Assembly: GCA_963575645.1 (NCBI GenBank)
Contig: OY754464.1
Span: 66,500,948 to 66,564,947 of the forward strand
Reading direction: 5' to 3'
DNA length: 64,000 nt
Origin: Xanthostigma xanthostigma
Lineage: Eukaryota > Arthropoda > Insecta > Raphidioptera > Raphidiidae
This document shows positions 20,998 to 30,864 of this stretch, in pieces. A program made the position numbers and the translations under genes. Position 1 is the first letter of the stretch; the number at the start of each line of letters is the position of its first letter. The notes below the pieces were generated by a model that was given only the letters and a program-made list of their open reading frames with translations, was not told the DNA's origin and ran no database searches.

Positions 20998-21508
20998 TAG
21001 CTGACCCGGCAAACTCTGTGGTGTTTGTTGGGTGAGAGGTGACATAAATGTAGACGCCTGGCGGGGATAACTGATCGATTGATAATAATTGATAAGTTAT
21101 CGACCACATTATAACAATCGCACTTTCTGTTTTCACTGGGTTAAATACATAAAAATTTGCCGTTGTAAATTCACCGTTATATTGCAATCCTATTGCGCAT
21201 CTGTGGACGAAAGTAAAAATACTAATATCGCTATTAAAAAATAGGGGTTGGTGGTAGAACGGTGAAAATTTAGAGTTATAAGTATTTTTTAATGGCAAAT
21301 CATAAAAAAATAAAAAAAATTGTCCAAGAAAGTAAAAAAAAATTCTGGAGAGGACCACCCTTATCACCTAAGGGTATAAAAAATAGCCTACGACCTATTC
21401 TCAGACCTACTAAGTGTACACAAAAAATTTCATAAAAATCGGTCAAGCCGTTTCGGAGGAGTTCGATAACAAACACTGTGACACGAGATTTTTTTATATA
21501 TTATGGAT
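20998..21508 (-). mobile_element. Helitron-like element, third of three abutting
   Basis: Starts TAGCTGACCCGGCAAACTC and ends with TTTTTTTATATATTATGGA, opposite a TAATATATAAAA-type 5' end. CGGTCAAGCCGTTTCGGAG and ACACTGTGACACG are shared in form with 1217-1482. The CTAG end has become ATAG. Confidence 0.5.
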
Positions 21509-21517
21509 AATTCAATA

Positions 21518-21557
21518 AATTAACGTTTCGGTCCTTATTTGGATTTTCTTCAGAATT
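21518..21557 (-). ncRNA. hammerhead ribozyme motif
   Basis: Minus strand: AATT, CTGAAGA, then AAATCC-loop-GGACC, GAAA, ACGT, T, AATT. Both catalytic boxes (CUGANGA, GAAA) and stem I (AATT/AATT) are intact. Stem II is short with a mismatch. Stem III is the two-base-pair ACGT form. It lies in the Penelope-like end repeat (TTCAATAAATTAACGTTTCG on the plus strand). Confidence 0.55.
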
Positions 21558-21559
21558 GA

Positions 21560-22280
21560 AAATTAATTAGTAAATAGTTTTCAATAAAATTCGGTTTAAG
21601 CTTTTTTAATATAGAAATATTTCGATATTAAAAAAGACAGAATTTTATTAAAAACTAATTACTAATTAATTTTTATATTTTTTAAAGAAAAACAGATACA
21701 TTTTTTCAAATAGTTTGTAAAAAAATATACGAACACAAATACGATCGGGAGCTCGTTACATAATTTCGAGTATAAAGAGATGTACGTCTTCTTACAAATA
21801 CATAATTAATAGAGCCCTCTTTTACTGACAAATCTTTAGAATAGAACCAGCAAGTTTTGAATAATAATCTTCTTTATAATACTTATTATCCTGTTGTAAC
21901 AGATTGTCCCGACATACAGTCAACATACATGCAAATCGACGTCCTCGAAAATTCAAAAGCACTTATGGTCGACGTCAGGAGTCGGGATTTTTTAAGGTTT
22001 TTGCTTTTTTTTTGCCAAAGCACCAATCTAGAGATCTCCCCCCGTTTTCAAGGTTGCTGAACACGATGGTAAGGGTCTCACAATTTTTTTTCCTCGGCAA
22101 CCCCTTCAAATTGACCTCCCTGATTTCCTCCCCTTGGAAAAAAATTATAAAAAATTTTGAACACAGCCGTTTTGTAGGAAATTTAATTCTCGACAAAAAT
22201 CTTTCTTGTTTTTTTTTCTGTAAATGTGGTACTTTAAGAATTACAGATCTTTAAAGATGATCATTTATAGGAATTTTTGC
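21560..22280. other. foldback remnant and unannotated stretch
   Basis: 21569-21656 contains an imperfect inverted repeat (ATAAAATTCGG... / ...AGAATTTTATTAAAAA). From 21850 to 22260 three overlapping frames occupy low-complexity pyrimidine-rich sequence. I recognise none. Confidence 0.35.
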
Positions 22281-22284
22281 ATAA

Positions 22285-22619
22285 ATGATGATCTACAAGT
22301 TGTTCGAAATTTTTTTCCAAGAGGTGGATATCAGGGAGGCTATTCAACAAGCACTTGATGCCGCCAAACTTATCGAAAAATTTCTATTGTTTAATGAAGA
22401 TGATTCCACCACATCCCAAGACATAAGATACTTAATAAAATACAAAAAAAATATTGGTATAGCAAAAAACGTCAGGCAAAGTTTACAGACTATAATATGT
22501 GTTTGGAATAAATTAATTAGGTGAAATTTGATTATTTTTCTTTCTTCCCTCTACGAAAACTCTTTATAACGAAACAAAATGCTCGGTCCCTTGAGATTGG
22601 TTTTAAAAGGGCTACACTG
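22285..22619 (+). pseudogene. pogo/Tigger-type transposase C-terminal fragment and right element end
   Basis: The frame to the stop at 22522-22524 reads REAIQQALDAAKLIEKFLLF, then NEDDSTTSQDI and NVRQSLQTI. This resembles the acidic C-terminal tail of pogo/Tigger/jerky-like DDE transposases (helical A-L-x-A-A-x-x-L-x-x-F segment, then a K/R-Q-x terminal motif). The same peptide is encoded on the minus strand at 63218-63445. The right terminus GCTACACTG ends at 22619 and is followed by TA. No matching left end was seen within 1 kb, so the copy is 5'-truncated. The catalytic domain is missing. Confidence 0.65.
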
Positions 22620-22721
22620 TATTTGTAAAAATAAAACCATTTTGATTAAATTTCAATGACAGAGACTTTTTTAGACTAATTTGTCTGATTAGTTCATTTC
22701 AGAAAACTCAGGAAAGCCGAC

Positions 22722-23035
22722 AATTTAAGTTTAGTTAGGAATATTGATCGTTTATCAAATTTCTTCACATTTGGGACAGCCGTACTGGAATGATGTCATA
22801 AAAATTGTGGAAAAACGATATTTTATCAGGGAATTATATAAACAGGTTCCAAATTTCGTTTCGTTAAAATTCTTGAACTTGAAAACAAAAGAGACAGTGT
22901 TTACAAAATTACTGATTGTTACGACGGCTTTCATTGAGACCGTCGATGTGATGCGTGAGAATGGACATGACCCCGCATATATTATCACGGGGTGCTTTAA
23001 CACTTCCGGATCAACATAATGCCATCCTCCTTTTG
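22722..23035 (+). repeat. second copy of the 19674 repeat with an unassigned ORF
   Basis: 22722-22850 matches 19674-19806. A 91-codon frame (22744-23019) runs across and beyond the shared part. No domain was recognised. Since the repeat copy at 19.7 kb has no corresponding open frame, coding is doubtful. Confidence 0.4.
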
Positions 23036-23237
23036 TAAGACGCCTAGCCTAACCCTACAGAATACTGAATGTAATGTGTCTGGGATTATCGGAGTTAAAA
23101 TATTTGTCTTATTATTGATGTTTCACAATGCAAAACAATGTGTCTACAGCATCTACAGTTACAAGTAGGTACGGGTGTTTTTTTTTAAACTTTGGACGTT
23201 TTTTTTATGTGAAAATGAACATCTTTTGTCTGAATTT

Positions 23238-23930
23238 TTTTGACGTGATAACGTCTTATAAATTGATGAATCACGTCAAAATAAAAAGATGAAACACCGG
23301 CTGCATGTACGAAAAAGTGTAACGTTCCTAACGTTACTAAGTGGACGACTAGAATGCCTTCGGTAATTTTGAAGCAGATATCATCAACCGATTGAGATGA
23401 AAATTTGTATACACGTTTAGTTTGAATGACAATGCATGGTTAGCTGTGTGACGTCACTCTAAATCCAATATGGCGGACTTCTAAAGATGGCGGACTAATT
23501 TTATTATGCTTTCCTACAATATGGGTATCAAATGAAAGGGCTTGCTGAGAATAACTCGAAAAATAAAGTGACGTCACTCTAAATCCAATATGGCTGACTT
23601 CTAAAGATGACGAACTAATTTCATTATGATTTCCTACAATATGGGTATCAAATGAAAGGGCTTGCTGAGAATAGCTTGAAAAATAAAGTGACGTTACTCT
23701 AAATCCAATATGGCGGACTTATAAAGATGGCGGACTAAGTTTTTGACGTGATAACGTCTTATAAATTGATGAAACACCAGCTGCACGCACGAAAAAGTGT
23801 AACGTTCCGCCTGACCCTGTGCGTGCAAGCGAGAGCGCAGTAATGTATTATTAAATATGATATTCGAGCGGAATACGTTATCACATAAAACTATCGTCCG
23901 TAAACCGACTTTACAGACAACCAATTTTTT
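23238..23930. repeat. GTGATAACGT family with ~118-bp direct repeats, copy 2
   Basis: Same family as 14977-15700. Three units starting CTCTAAATCCAATATGGC lie near 23458, 23577 and 23697. GACGTGATAACGTC and, at the far end, ACGTTATCACAT are present. The two copies share long identical blocks, so they are not old. Confidence 0.7.
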
Positions 23931-23934
23931 AATT

Positions 23935-24298
23935 TAGATTTTTTTAGATTTTAATTTCTTTGCAAATCGTTAATAATGATTTTTAAGGAGCGTTTTGATA
24001 AATAAATACGAGCCAAATTGAAGTAAATTCAGAGAAAAAATGTTTTTTTCTCACAAAAAACAATATCCAGCCATAAAAAATGTGGGTTCTCATTTAAAAA
24101 AACAAAGGTCACTCCCCTACTCCTGCTAATTAGTGAGGTGGTGGGGGTGGGTATTATGTACAAACTATTTCCCCCGTCGAACCCAACAACTTTCGTTCGA
24201 ACTTTTTTTTTATTCAACCTGTTGTTTTTACAGAAAAACGTCCCAAGTTTAAAAAAAAAACACCCAGTATATATTTTGTTCATAAATTGTATTTTTAT
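23935..24298. other. unannotated stretch
   Basis: The frames at 24029-24283 (-) and 24138-24407 (+) overlap each other across homopolymer-rich sequence. No family recognised. Confidence 0.35.
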
Positions 24299-24299
24299 A

Positions 24300-24580
24300 C
24301 TAGCAGCTCGGCCCGGTTCGATAAGTTCAGAACTGCTACACTACATAATTCTTCGGATACAATTGCGTCTTTGTTGGTCAAATATTTGGATTCTTCGGGC
24401 TATTTGAACTTGGTTTTAACAACTCTAGGCTCTGAGAACTGCTAGAAGCCAAAAACTGCTAGAGCTTATTTTCAAACAGTTAGAAGAGTTCGAGAATTTG
24501 ACCAATAAACACGCAGTTGTGCCCGAAGAGTTCTGTATTATCAACAAATAATGTTTGCAAATAAATAAATTTATCTACCA
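24300..24580 (-). mobile_element. Helitron-like 3' end followed by a small foldback
   Basis: CTAGCAGCTCGGCCCGGTTCG with CTAG at 24300-24303. 24352-24389 and 24494-24528 form inverted arms (CTTCGG..ACAATTGCGTC / AACACGCAGTTGTGCCCGAAG). The 5' end was not identified. Confidence 0.4.
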
Positions 24581-24584
24581 GTTT

Positions 24585-24665
24585 TTTCAGACTATATATT
24601 GACAAAAATTATAATTATTATTTTTGTCTGAAAAAATTGGTCGATAATTGTATTTTCTTCATACT
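24585..24665 (+). mobile_element. Penelope-like end-repeat fragment
   Basis: ACTATATATTGACAAAAATT and GAAAAAATTGGTCGATAATT, the recurrent end repeat. No hammerhead in this fragment. Confidence 0.45.
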
Positions 24666-24751
24666 TCGATCGAAAGTGCATACTTTCGGCACCAATTCTA
24701 AGGCAGAAAGTCTAACATGTACTCCTTGGTGGGATTACACGCTATAGACGG

Positions 24752-25561
24752 AGAGCTAGCTACGGAAATAGGTTTGCAATTTATAGAGCAACGAAATCCC
24801 TCTAGTTAGTGTGCCATACTATCATTATTAATTAATCCGGGCGCCTGGCAGCTGTTCAGCGGTGGGTGTGAGAGTGGATGGGCAACAAAGGGGTTGTAAA
24901 ATCAATTGAAGGTGTGCAATTTATAGAGCTCTGTGTTTCGTGTAATATTATAGCTAATTATGTATTTAATTCGAATATAACATTGCCAGGAGTTTTAATT
25001 GGGGGAAAAGTAGTGCCAGGTAACATCCAAGGTGCGGGGAAAAGTGCCAAAGTCGTCTCATTTATAGAGGACTGGGCCTATACTTTTTTCATTAGGACGA
25101 GTATGAATAAAAGTAAGCGTGGTAGCATTAATGCTTCAGGTATACTTTATTTATTATGTAATAAACTAATTAAGAATGATATCGTTGCAAGATATTATAT
25201 ATTGATAACTATTAATTCATGTTTCAGGTCACAATAAAATTTGACCCAGTAAATGAGACGACTTGGCACTTTTTCCCGCACCTTGGATGTCACCTGGCTC
25301 TACTTTTCCCCCAATTAAAAATCCTGGCATTGTTATATTCGAATTAAATACATAATTAGCTATAATATCACACCAAACACAGAGCTCTATAAATTGCACA
25401 CCTTCAATTGATTTTACAACCCCTTTGTTGCCCATCCACTCTCACATCCACCGCTGAACAGCTGCCAGGCGCCCGGATTAATTAATAATGATAGTATGGC
25501 ATACTAACTAGAGGGATTTCGTTGCTCTATAAATTGCAAACCTATTTCCGTATCTAGCTCT
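24752..25561. repeat. long inverted repeat, arms ~320 bp, ~165-bp spacer
   Basis: Left arm 24752-25078 and right arm 25243-25561. I count about ten substitutions plus one single-base and one 6-bp indel in the nearly 290 bp compared, roughly 96% identity. Transcripts through both arms would fold into a long double-stranded hairpin. Each arm encodes the same short frame: + 24878-25237 and - 25229-25435, both starting MGNKGVVKSIEGVQFIELC. The two predicted peptides differ at about six of the first 60 positions. No domain recognised. A TTTATAGAG motif recurs in the arms. Confidence 0.85.
24878..25237 (+). CDS. hypothetical 119-codon frame in left arm of the long inverted repeat
   Basis: Begins ATGGGCAACAAAGGGG. 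The first 60 residues include NIIANYVFNSNITLPG, a GGK.VPG motif and QGAGKSAK, and the frame then runs through the spacer. The right arm encodes the same N-terminal 60 residues on the other strand, so the frame is duplicated with the arm. Most changes between the arms alter the residue, which argues against strong selection on the peptide. I do not recognise it. It may not be translated. Confidence 0.2.
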   Translation: MGNKGVVKSIEGVQFIELCVSCNIIANYVFNSNITLPGVLIGGKVVPGNIQGAGKSAKVVSFIEDWAYTFFIRTSMNKSKRGSINASGILYLLCNKLIKNDIVARYYILITINSCFRSQ

Positions 25562-25658
25562 TGGACTACTACAATACAAGAAGTTCGTAAAAACAACCAA
25601 TCAACTGTTGTTTATATGTCGTTTCCATAGCAACCTTATTACATTTTAGCATGTAAAT

Positions 25659-25965
25659 CATAGAGATATATTAAGTAACTAGAGTCCGCGAGTGAGCCTT
25701 GAAAGTGTTTGCGATTGAGAGAGAGAAGGCTGCTTACAATTCCGTATCACTATGGTAACTAAAGATATAAACAGCACAATATGGCTAGTTACATAAGGGT
25801 GTCGTTTTCCCCGCCCTCCCCTCTTCAGTTAACGATCTGTCAACGAGCGCTCATGAGAGAGAGAGAATGATACGGAACGATTGCAGCGTTCTCTCTCTGA
25901 ACTGAAGACACTTTCACTTATGGCAAGCATACCCACTAGAGTACTCTAGTACTTATATCTCTATG
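25659..25965. mobile_element. CATAGAGATAT-family MITE, second member, perfect 8-bp TSD
   Basis: Termini CATAGAGATATATTAAG and CTTATATCTCTATG. TSD ATGTAAAT is exact at 25651-25658 and 25966-25973. Shares CTGAAGACACTTTCACTTAT with the 17.9-kb copy (inverted there). 307 bp. GAGAGA tracts lie near both subterminal zones. Confidence 0.85.
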
Positions 25966-25973
25966 ATGTAAAT

Positions 25974-26630
25974 ACACAAATTATTTAATTTATGAACATT
26001 AATTTTGTTGCCTGATGTAAGTCATTTTGTCTAGAGACCACAGATACATTATAAATTATAATAAAATAGTTGGTTATCTGGTGATTTAATAAAGCGTGCT
26101 GTCGGTGCAAGATGCAAGCTCAGCTATTGAAGAGATCATGGCTGTCTCCGTGTTCCGGCATCGGATTATTACATATGTTCTCGCGACTATTATGTTACCG
26201 CGGCGCCGCATAACTCTTTTGCTGCATCCACTTCTTGAATGCAACGTAAAAAATACAATCATTTTAGGACGGATTATAGTTAGGTCTTCCAATCACCAAA
26301 TCTGGTTCAGTCACGATTATCTGAAACCTAAGACAGGCTCAATTGCCTCAAGTTTTGAACCTAGTTTCAATCATGTCTAAAAAAAAATGCCTCGCACAAA
26401 TTTGATGACTTTGACGTCGTCGGTTTTTAAAACGCAACGAGACAAACCGTCAATTAAAGTGATTCTTCTTTTTGGAACATCTTATCAAAATTTCAACTGT
26501 AAGATTTCTCGTTAAATGCAACGCCTTTCGCAATTTCAATTAAAATTTTCATATATAAAACAACGACATTCGATCGACTGATTGGAAGTGTGTATTCAAA
26601 TGAGGATTATCATTTAAAATAGTTCTTAAC
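25974..26630. other. unannotated stretch with a GC-richer patch
   Basis: 26096-26380 (+) and 26086-26292 (-) are overlapping frames in a GC-richer patch containing CCGCGGCGCCGC. No family recognised. It could be a gene or transposase exon remnant, but nothing supports that specifically. Confidence 0.3.
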
Positions 26631-26634
26631 TGTA

Positions 26635-27034
26635 AAGGCCGCTGCACACGAGGCCGGAAACACTGCTAGAAACACTGCTTGGACTTCTGCTGGTCGGCAG
26701 GCTGGCTACAAGGCTGGAAATGACATCACTATGAGGTTTTAAAATTCGAACAAGGGCTATTTTTCTTGCTCGATCCGCTGCTAGGTATGAGCAAGAACCA
26801 ATCAGAAAACAGTGGGCGACATGAACAAACGCCCGCAAACCAACATGGCGTCATTCTGCTCAGAGTTAGACAACAGACACGTTTTGCTCTAAAAGCCACT
26901 GTGCGCACACCAGACTTATCCACAAAACAAGCTTCGTCTCGTGTGAAGCAATTAAGAAAACCAGCGCTAGAAAACTAGTAGTCAAATCTAGCAAGGAGTC
27001 TAGCGCCAAATCCAGCCTCGTGTGCAGTGGCCTT
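26635..27034. mobile_element. MITE with AAGGCCRCTGCACACGAGGC ends
   Basis: Left end AAGGCCGCTGCACACGAGG and right end CCTCGTGTGCAGTGGCCTT are inverted with one difference. Flanks TAA / TAG are compatible with, but do not prove, a TWA TSD of PIF/Harbinger type. Interior units such as GAAACACTGCT repeat. A truncated relative is at 44396-44480. Confidence 0.65.
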
Positions 27035-27120
27035 AGGTTCTTCCTTTGAATTAATCTGTCGCCAGTTCCTTACCTATAAGAGGAACGATAAAAATATTAA
27101 ACAAGAACTGATTTTAATAT

Positions 27121-27224
27121 TTCAATAAATAAAATTATCGATCAATTTTTCAGACAAATATATTAACAAAAAATAATAATTAATACATTGTCTGAAAAAT
27201 TGGTCGATAATTTTATTTATTGAA
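27121..27224. repeat. foldback made of two opposed Penelope-like end repeats
   Basis: Arms 27121-27157 and 27188-27224 pair over 37 bp with one mismatch (TTCAATAAATAAAATTATCG at the left). The loop is AT-rich. The arms are the same end repeat seen singly elsewhere. Confidence 0.75.
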
Positions 27225-27594
27225 GAATTATAATCAGACGTTAATCAAAGATTTGATTTTAATATTTCTTGTGTACATTTTTGCGATCTGGCTACGCTAC
27301 GGTAGCATGTTTGCTATTCTCTTAAAGGTTATTTTTTTATACTGCAACTATGAGATATAGAAGAATGAAATCGGTTTGACATCCGTGCGGTTTTAATCCA
27401 GTCATAATCCGATTTTTAAGGTCAAATCGTTTACTTTTAAATCTATGTATAGCCGTCAATATATACGTGAAATGTGTCAACATAATATGCAATACTTGGC
27501 GCCTAAACTGTTGCATTAAGGCTAGTCTGTACCGTGTAACCGTATACAGACTGTTCTAAAAAGGTGTACTGTACGTAACTCAGCATATTCTTGA

Positions 27595-27880
27595 CTAGCG
27601 GTCCCGCCCGGTTTAACCCGGGTGCAAAAGAACGAATGGGGAAGGAAAGGACATGAGTACGCACATTCATCTTAGTTTACAGAGATGAATGTTGTGTCCA
27701 AACTTGATAATGATCGGAGTTACCGTTCAAAAGTTTTTGTCGTTAAAAAGCAGTATTTATACTTTTTTTCAAGTAATAAAATTTCTTTCAATACATATAA
27801 TAAATATTTAATTTTAATTAGTCGCAATAAAATTTAAAAAAATTGAAATGTAAGCTTTAGAAGAAAGCAATGTAGAAAAG
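27595..27880 (-). mobile_element. Helitron-like element, 5'-truncated
   Basis: 3' end (minus view) ACCCGGGT...AACCGGGCGGGACCGCTAG with CTAG at 27595-27598 preceded by A on the plus strand. The body (AGATGAATGTTGTGTCCAAA, TGATCGGAGTTACCGTTCAA) matches 34856-35474. It diverges after about 27880. Confidence 0.65.
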
Positions 27881-28815
27881 TTATGATATGGCGAAAGCAT
27901 GTCCACTTATACTATAACTCTATTCTGTCGGTAACCTTTTTCTGCGAGAAACTTCGTTCTGTTAATTTTAATGTTGCATCGTAAAAATTCACTCTTATTA
28001 TTTTTTCACAACGCGTCAAAAGAAGTATAATTTCAAAAAGTTTTTTTTTTAATATAGATTTTATTGGCTTTTGTTTTTAATAACATTTAGCCACGACAAA
28101 TATGCATTTATTTTTTAACCATTCATTTCTTAAAATTAATTAATTAATTAGACAGGGACACAATAGAGGGATGGACCATGGATATCAAAAAGTTGATAAA
28201 TCGGTTTTGACCGCTGGTAGACTGGAAAATGCAAGAAAACGACTTAACTGTGCTTTAAATACATAGATTCTATCAATTACAAATATACGTTATCTGTTAT
28301 CAATCATTTGATAACAGATAAGTTGCGTATTTACGTTGTTAACAACCGATGGCTATTATGATGCGCTCTCTGATTACACATCCGGTTCGGACTATGTGTA
28401 ATCGAAGAACTTCGGCTCGTACTTGTGAGGAGTTTTACAATGAACAAGAAAAAAACATGTGCGTTTTTTTGTGTCGGCCATGACTAAAAAAAAACAAAGG
28501 TTAATAATATTTTAACGTATATATATCGAAATGTTAAATGGCACTGCAGGCCGCAACTCCAGCTGTTCAAAAATGATGTCGTTTACCATTTTTGGTAAAA
28601 ATTAATAATGTTTTAATAAACAAACATCATTACCGGTAAATACACTTCACCTTGTCAAGTCATGAGCTCTATTTTCTGTTAGATTCAAATGCCATTCGCA
28701 AAATCATCAACATCTGTTTTTTTAATGCCGATTCACACTTTGAGTGCTTTACCTTGAACTGTGACGTATGACAGCGTAACTTGTCTAGATTATCACAACA
28801 CTATTATATAAAACT
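27881..28815. other. unannotated stretch with one small palindrome
   Basis: 28290-28321 is an inverted repeat (TTATCTGTTATCAA / TTGATAACAGATAA, 4-bp loop) extendable by imperfect pairing. No gene recognised. Confidence 0.45.
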
Positions 28816-28816
28816 A

Positions 28817-29287
28817 CTAGCTGCTACCCGCGGCTCCGCACGCGATTGAGATGAAACAGCGACAACGGCTTCACCGTATTGTAGTACCACTTTAAAAAAC
28901 AATGTTTATACACTTTGACATTTTTGCCAGCAGTCTTTGCATGCTATAGATATATAATGTGTGAATTTTGAAATCACCCCCAATTTTACCCTCTTGAGGG
29001 ATGCTTTTGCAAAAACGCTGAAACACGTAATTTTTTATTTCTTATACCAAAAGCCTAAATATGAATTTTCATATCCCTAACTTGAGCGATGATCGGTTCT
29101 CCATACAAACTTCCATTCCCTATTTCGCCCCTTCAGAGTTGTTTTTTGAGACAAACAGTAGCCTATGTCCTTCCTCAGGATGCAATCTATCTCCTTGCCA
29201 AATTTTATCGAAATTTGTTCGGCCGTTTATGCGTAAAAGCGTAACAAACAAACAAACTCACATTCGCATTTATAATATTAGTTAGGA
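28817..29287 (-). mobile_element. Helitron-like element, complete ends
   Basis: 5' end TCCTAACTAATATTATAAA (minus strand) and 3' end GCGGAGCCGCGGGTAGCAG then CTAG at 28817-28820. Hairpin GCGG-AG-CCGC lies close to the end. Flanks are A/T as expected. 471 bp. Same family as 45487-45981. Confidence 0.7.
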
Positions 29288-29625
29288 TTAGCTATTAAAA
29301 GCCCGGCGTTGCCCGTGCCTTCCTAAATTAAGCGTGATTTTCATTTTAAGGATGAATGAGGTGTTTAAAGTCGCAGACAAAAGTATATCCATAACCGCAA
29401 ATTATAAGATGGTAGCACCGTCAAATTATACCAAAACTTCTATTTTGATACAGTTTGTTAGACGGCAATAAATGTGGACTTATTTGTGCATATGAGTGAG
29501 CAACTAGCATGGAATATATTGTGCAAGTGTTTAATTGAAACGTGTATTAAATGTTTAAATTTCATTGGTTAGTTATCAAAAGTAAACGGTAGTTATGGTA
29601 AAAATGTTTACAAACTATAATCTTT
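29288..29625. other. degenerate Helitron-like start, otherwise empty
   Basis: CTATTAAAAGCCCGGCGTTG at 29291 resembles a decayed Helitron 3' end. Nothing else is supported. Confidence 0.3.
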
Positions 29626-29779
29626 AAGGTTCGTTCTAAGCAGCCAGCAAACGTAACCGTCACCAGCATGCGCAACAGGTAAAACGAAGGTGTTACTGGC
29701 TATTTTAGAACACGTTTTAGCTACTGCGCATGTGGGTGACGGTTTCGAAACCGTTTGCTGGCTGCTTGGAACGAACCTT
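29626..29779. mobile_element. small foldback MITE, ~50-bp inverted arms
   Basis: AAGGTTCGTTCTAAGCAGCC...ATGCGCA pairs with TGCGCAT...GGCTGCTTGGAACGAACC. 154 bp in total. No clear TSD, so the superfamily is open. Confidence 0.7.
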
Positions 29780-30190
29780 GTAACATACTCTACGAGTGCG
29801 CTGTTGTTCTGCTAAAACAGTTTTAGAAGCACTGTATGAGAGGCTGCTGCATAGATAACTAGCGCCGACGGCTTAGACTTCAGTTGTAGCAGGTTAGTCA
29901 TAATTACCTTGGACTAATTTGACCTAATTTGGTATTGTCTTTTATTATCTAGCTAAACTCAATAGCGCCAATTCACCTGCTCAACATAAGTCAATATATC
30001 AGAGAACCTGTTAGAATCATTGATCTGATTATAGCGGATAGTGGCTATAGTGTGAAAGCAATCTATGTGCACCGCCATATTGATATTTCATGGGTGACTT
30101 TTTTCGCGGGCTGTTTAATTTGACATTTTTCTAAGCGCATAGTAAATTATATTGTAAGTGCAACTCGGGAAATTTTAGAAGCTTATATGC
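29780..30190. other. no recognisable feature
   Basis: No supported frame or boundary. Confidence 0.4.
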
Positions 30191-30195
30191 AATAA

Positions 30196-30861
30196 GGGGC
30201 CATTCATTAATTATATAAGGGTTTCAAGGGGGAGGGGGGTTCTCAAAATCTTGCCATGCCAAAGCCAATCTTACGTATTATTTTTTAAGTCGAAATGTGT
30301 GATTTCTAACATAAAATAATGGATATTTGAGAGAAAAGTTGTTGGGAGAAACAAATATGAGATCTTCAAATCTTAGATTAACGTCTGAATAGAACTCTTC
30401 AAATAAATAAAATTATCGACCAATTTTTTCAGACTCTATATTGACAAAAAATTATAATTCAATAAATTACGTTTCGTTATTTATTTGAAAAATGTGAGAT
30501 CTATTTTTATTTTTAAATGTACAATTCTATTGATACATATTTTTATTTCAAAAAACTTACTTTTATTATTATAAAACTGATATTCCAAAGACTATAGACA
30601 ATTATCTAATAATAATAAAATCATAATCTAAATCCCACGATAATAATATATTGGTATAATCTAAATTATCTTTTAAAGAATAAAAAATATTATTGATTTA
30701 CATCAAATTATAAGTTTTAGTGCAATTGATCCTTTTCTAAAACCAGATAAAATCTTACGTAAGAAGGGGGATCCGATAAATCTTATGTGCCCTTACATGG
30801 AGGAAGTGGGGGTCAAAAATGGCCAAAATTAAACGTCCTTACGTAATTAATTAATGGCCCC
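30196..30861. mobile_element. PIF/Harbinger-like non-autonomous element, TAA TSD
   Basis: Termini GGGGCCATTCATTAATTA and TAATTAATTAATGGCCCC are inverted. The TSD TAA is exact at 30193-30195 and 30862-30864. 666 bp, with no transposase frame. It contains a nested Penelope-like end repeat at about 30404-30480, so that insertion is younger. Confidence 0.75.
30404..30480 (-). mobile_element. Penelope-like end repeat nested in a Harbinger-like element
   Basis: AAATAAATAAAATTATCGAC, TTTTTTCAGACTCTATATTG, and AATTCAATAAATTACGTTTC. Only the GAAACG half of a hammerhead remains at its end. Confidence 0.5.
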
Positions 30862-30864
30862 TAA

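Noticed and set aside
26086-26380. GC-richer overlapping frames as a host exon
   Set aside because: No recognisable domain and no clear splice-site context. Composition alone is not enough.
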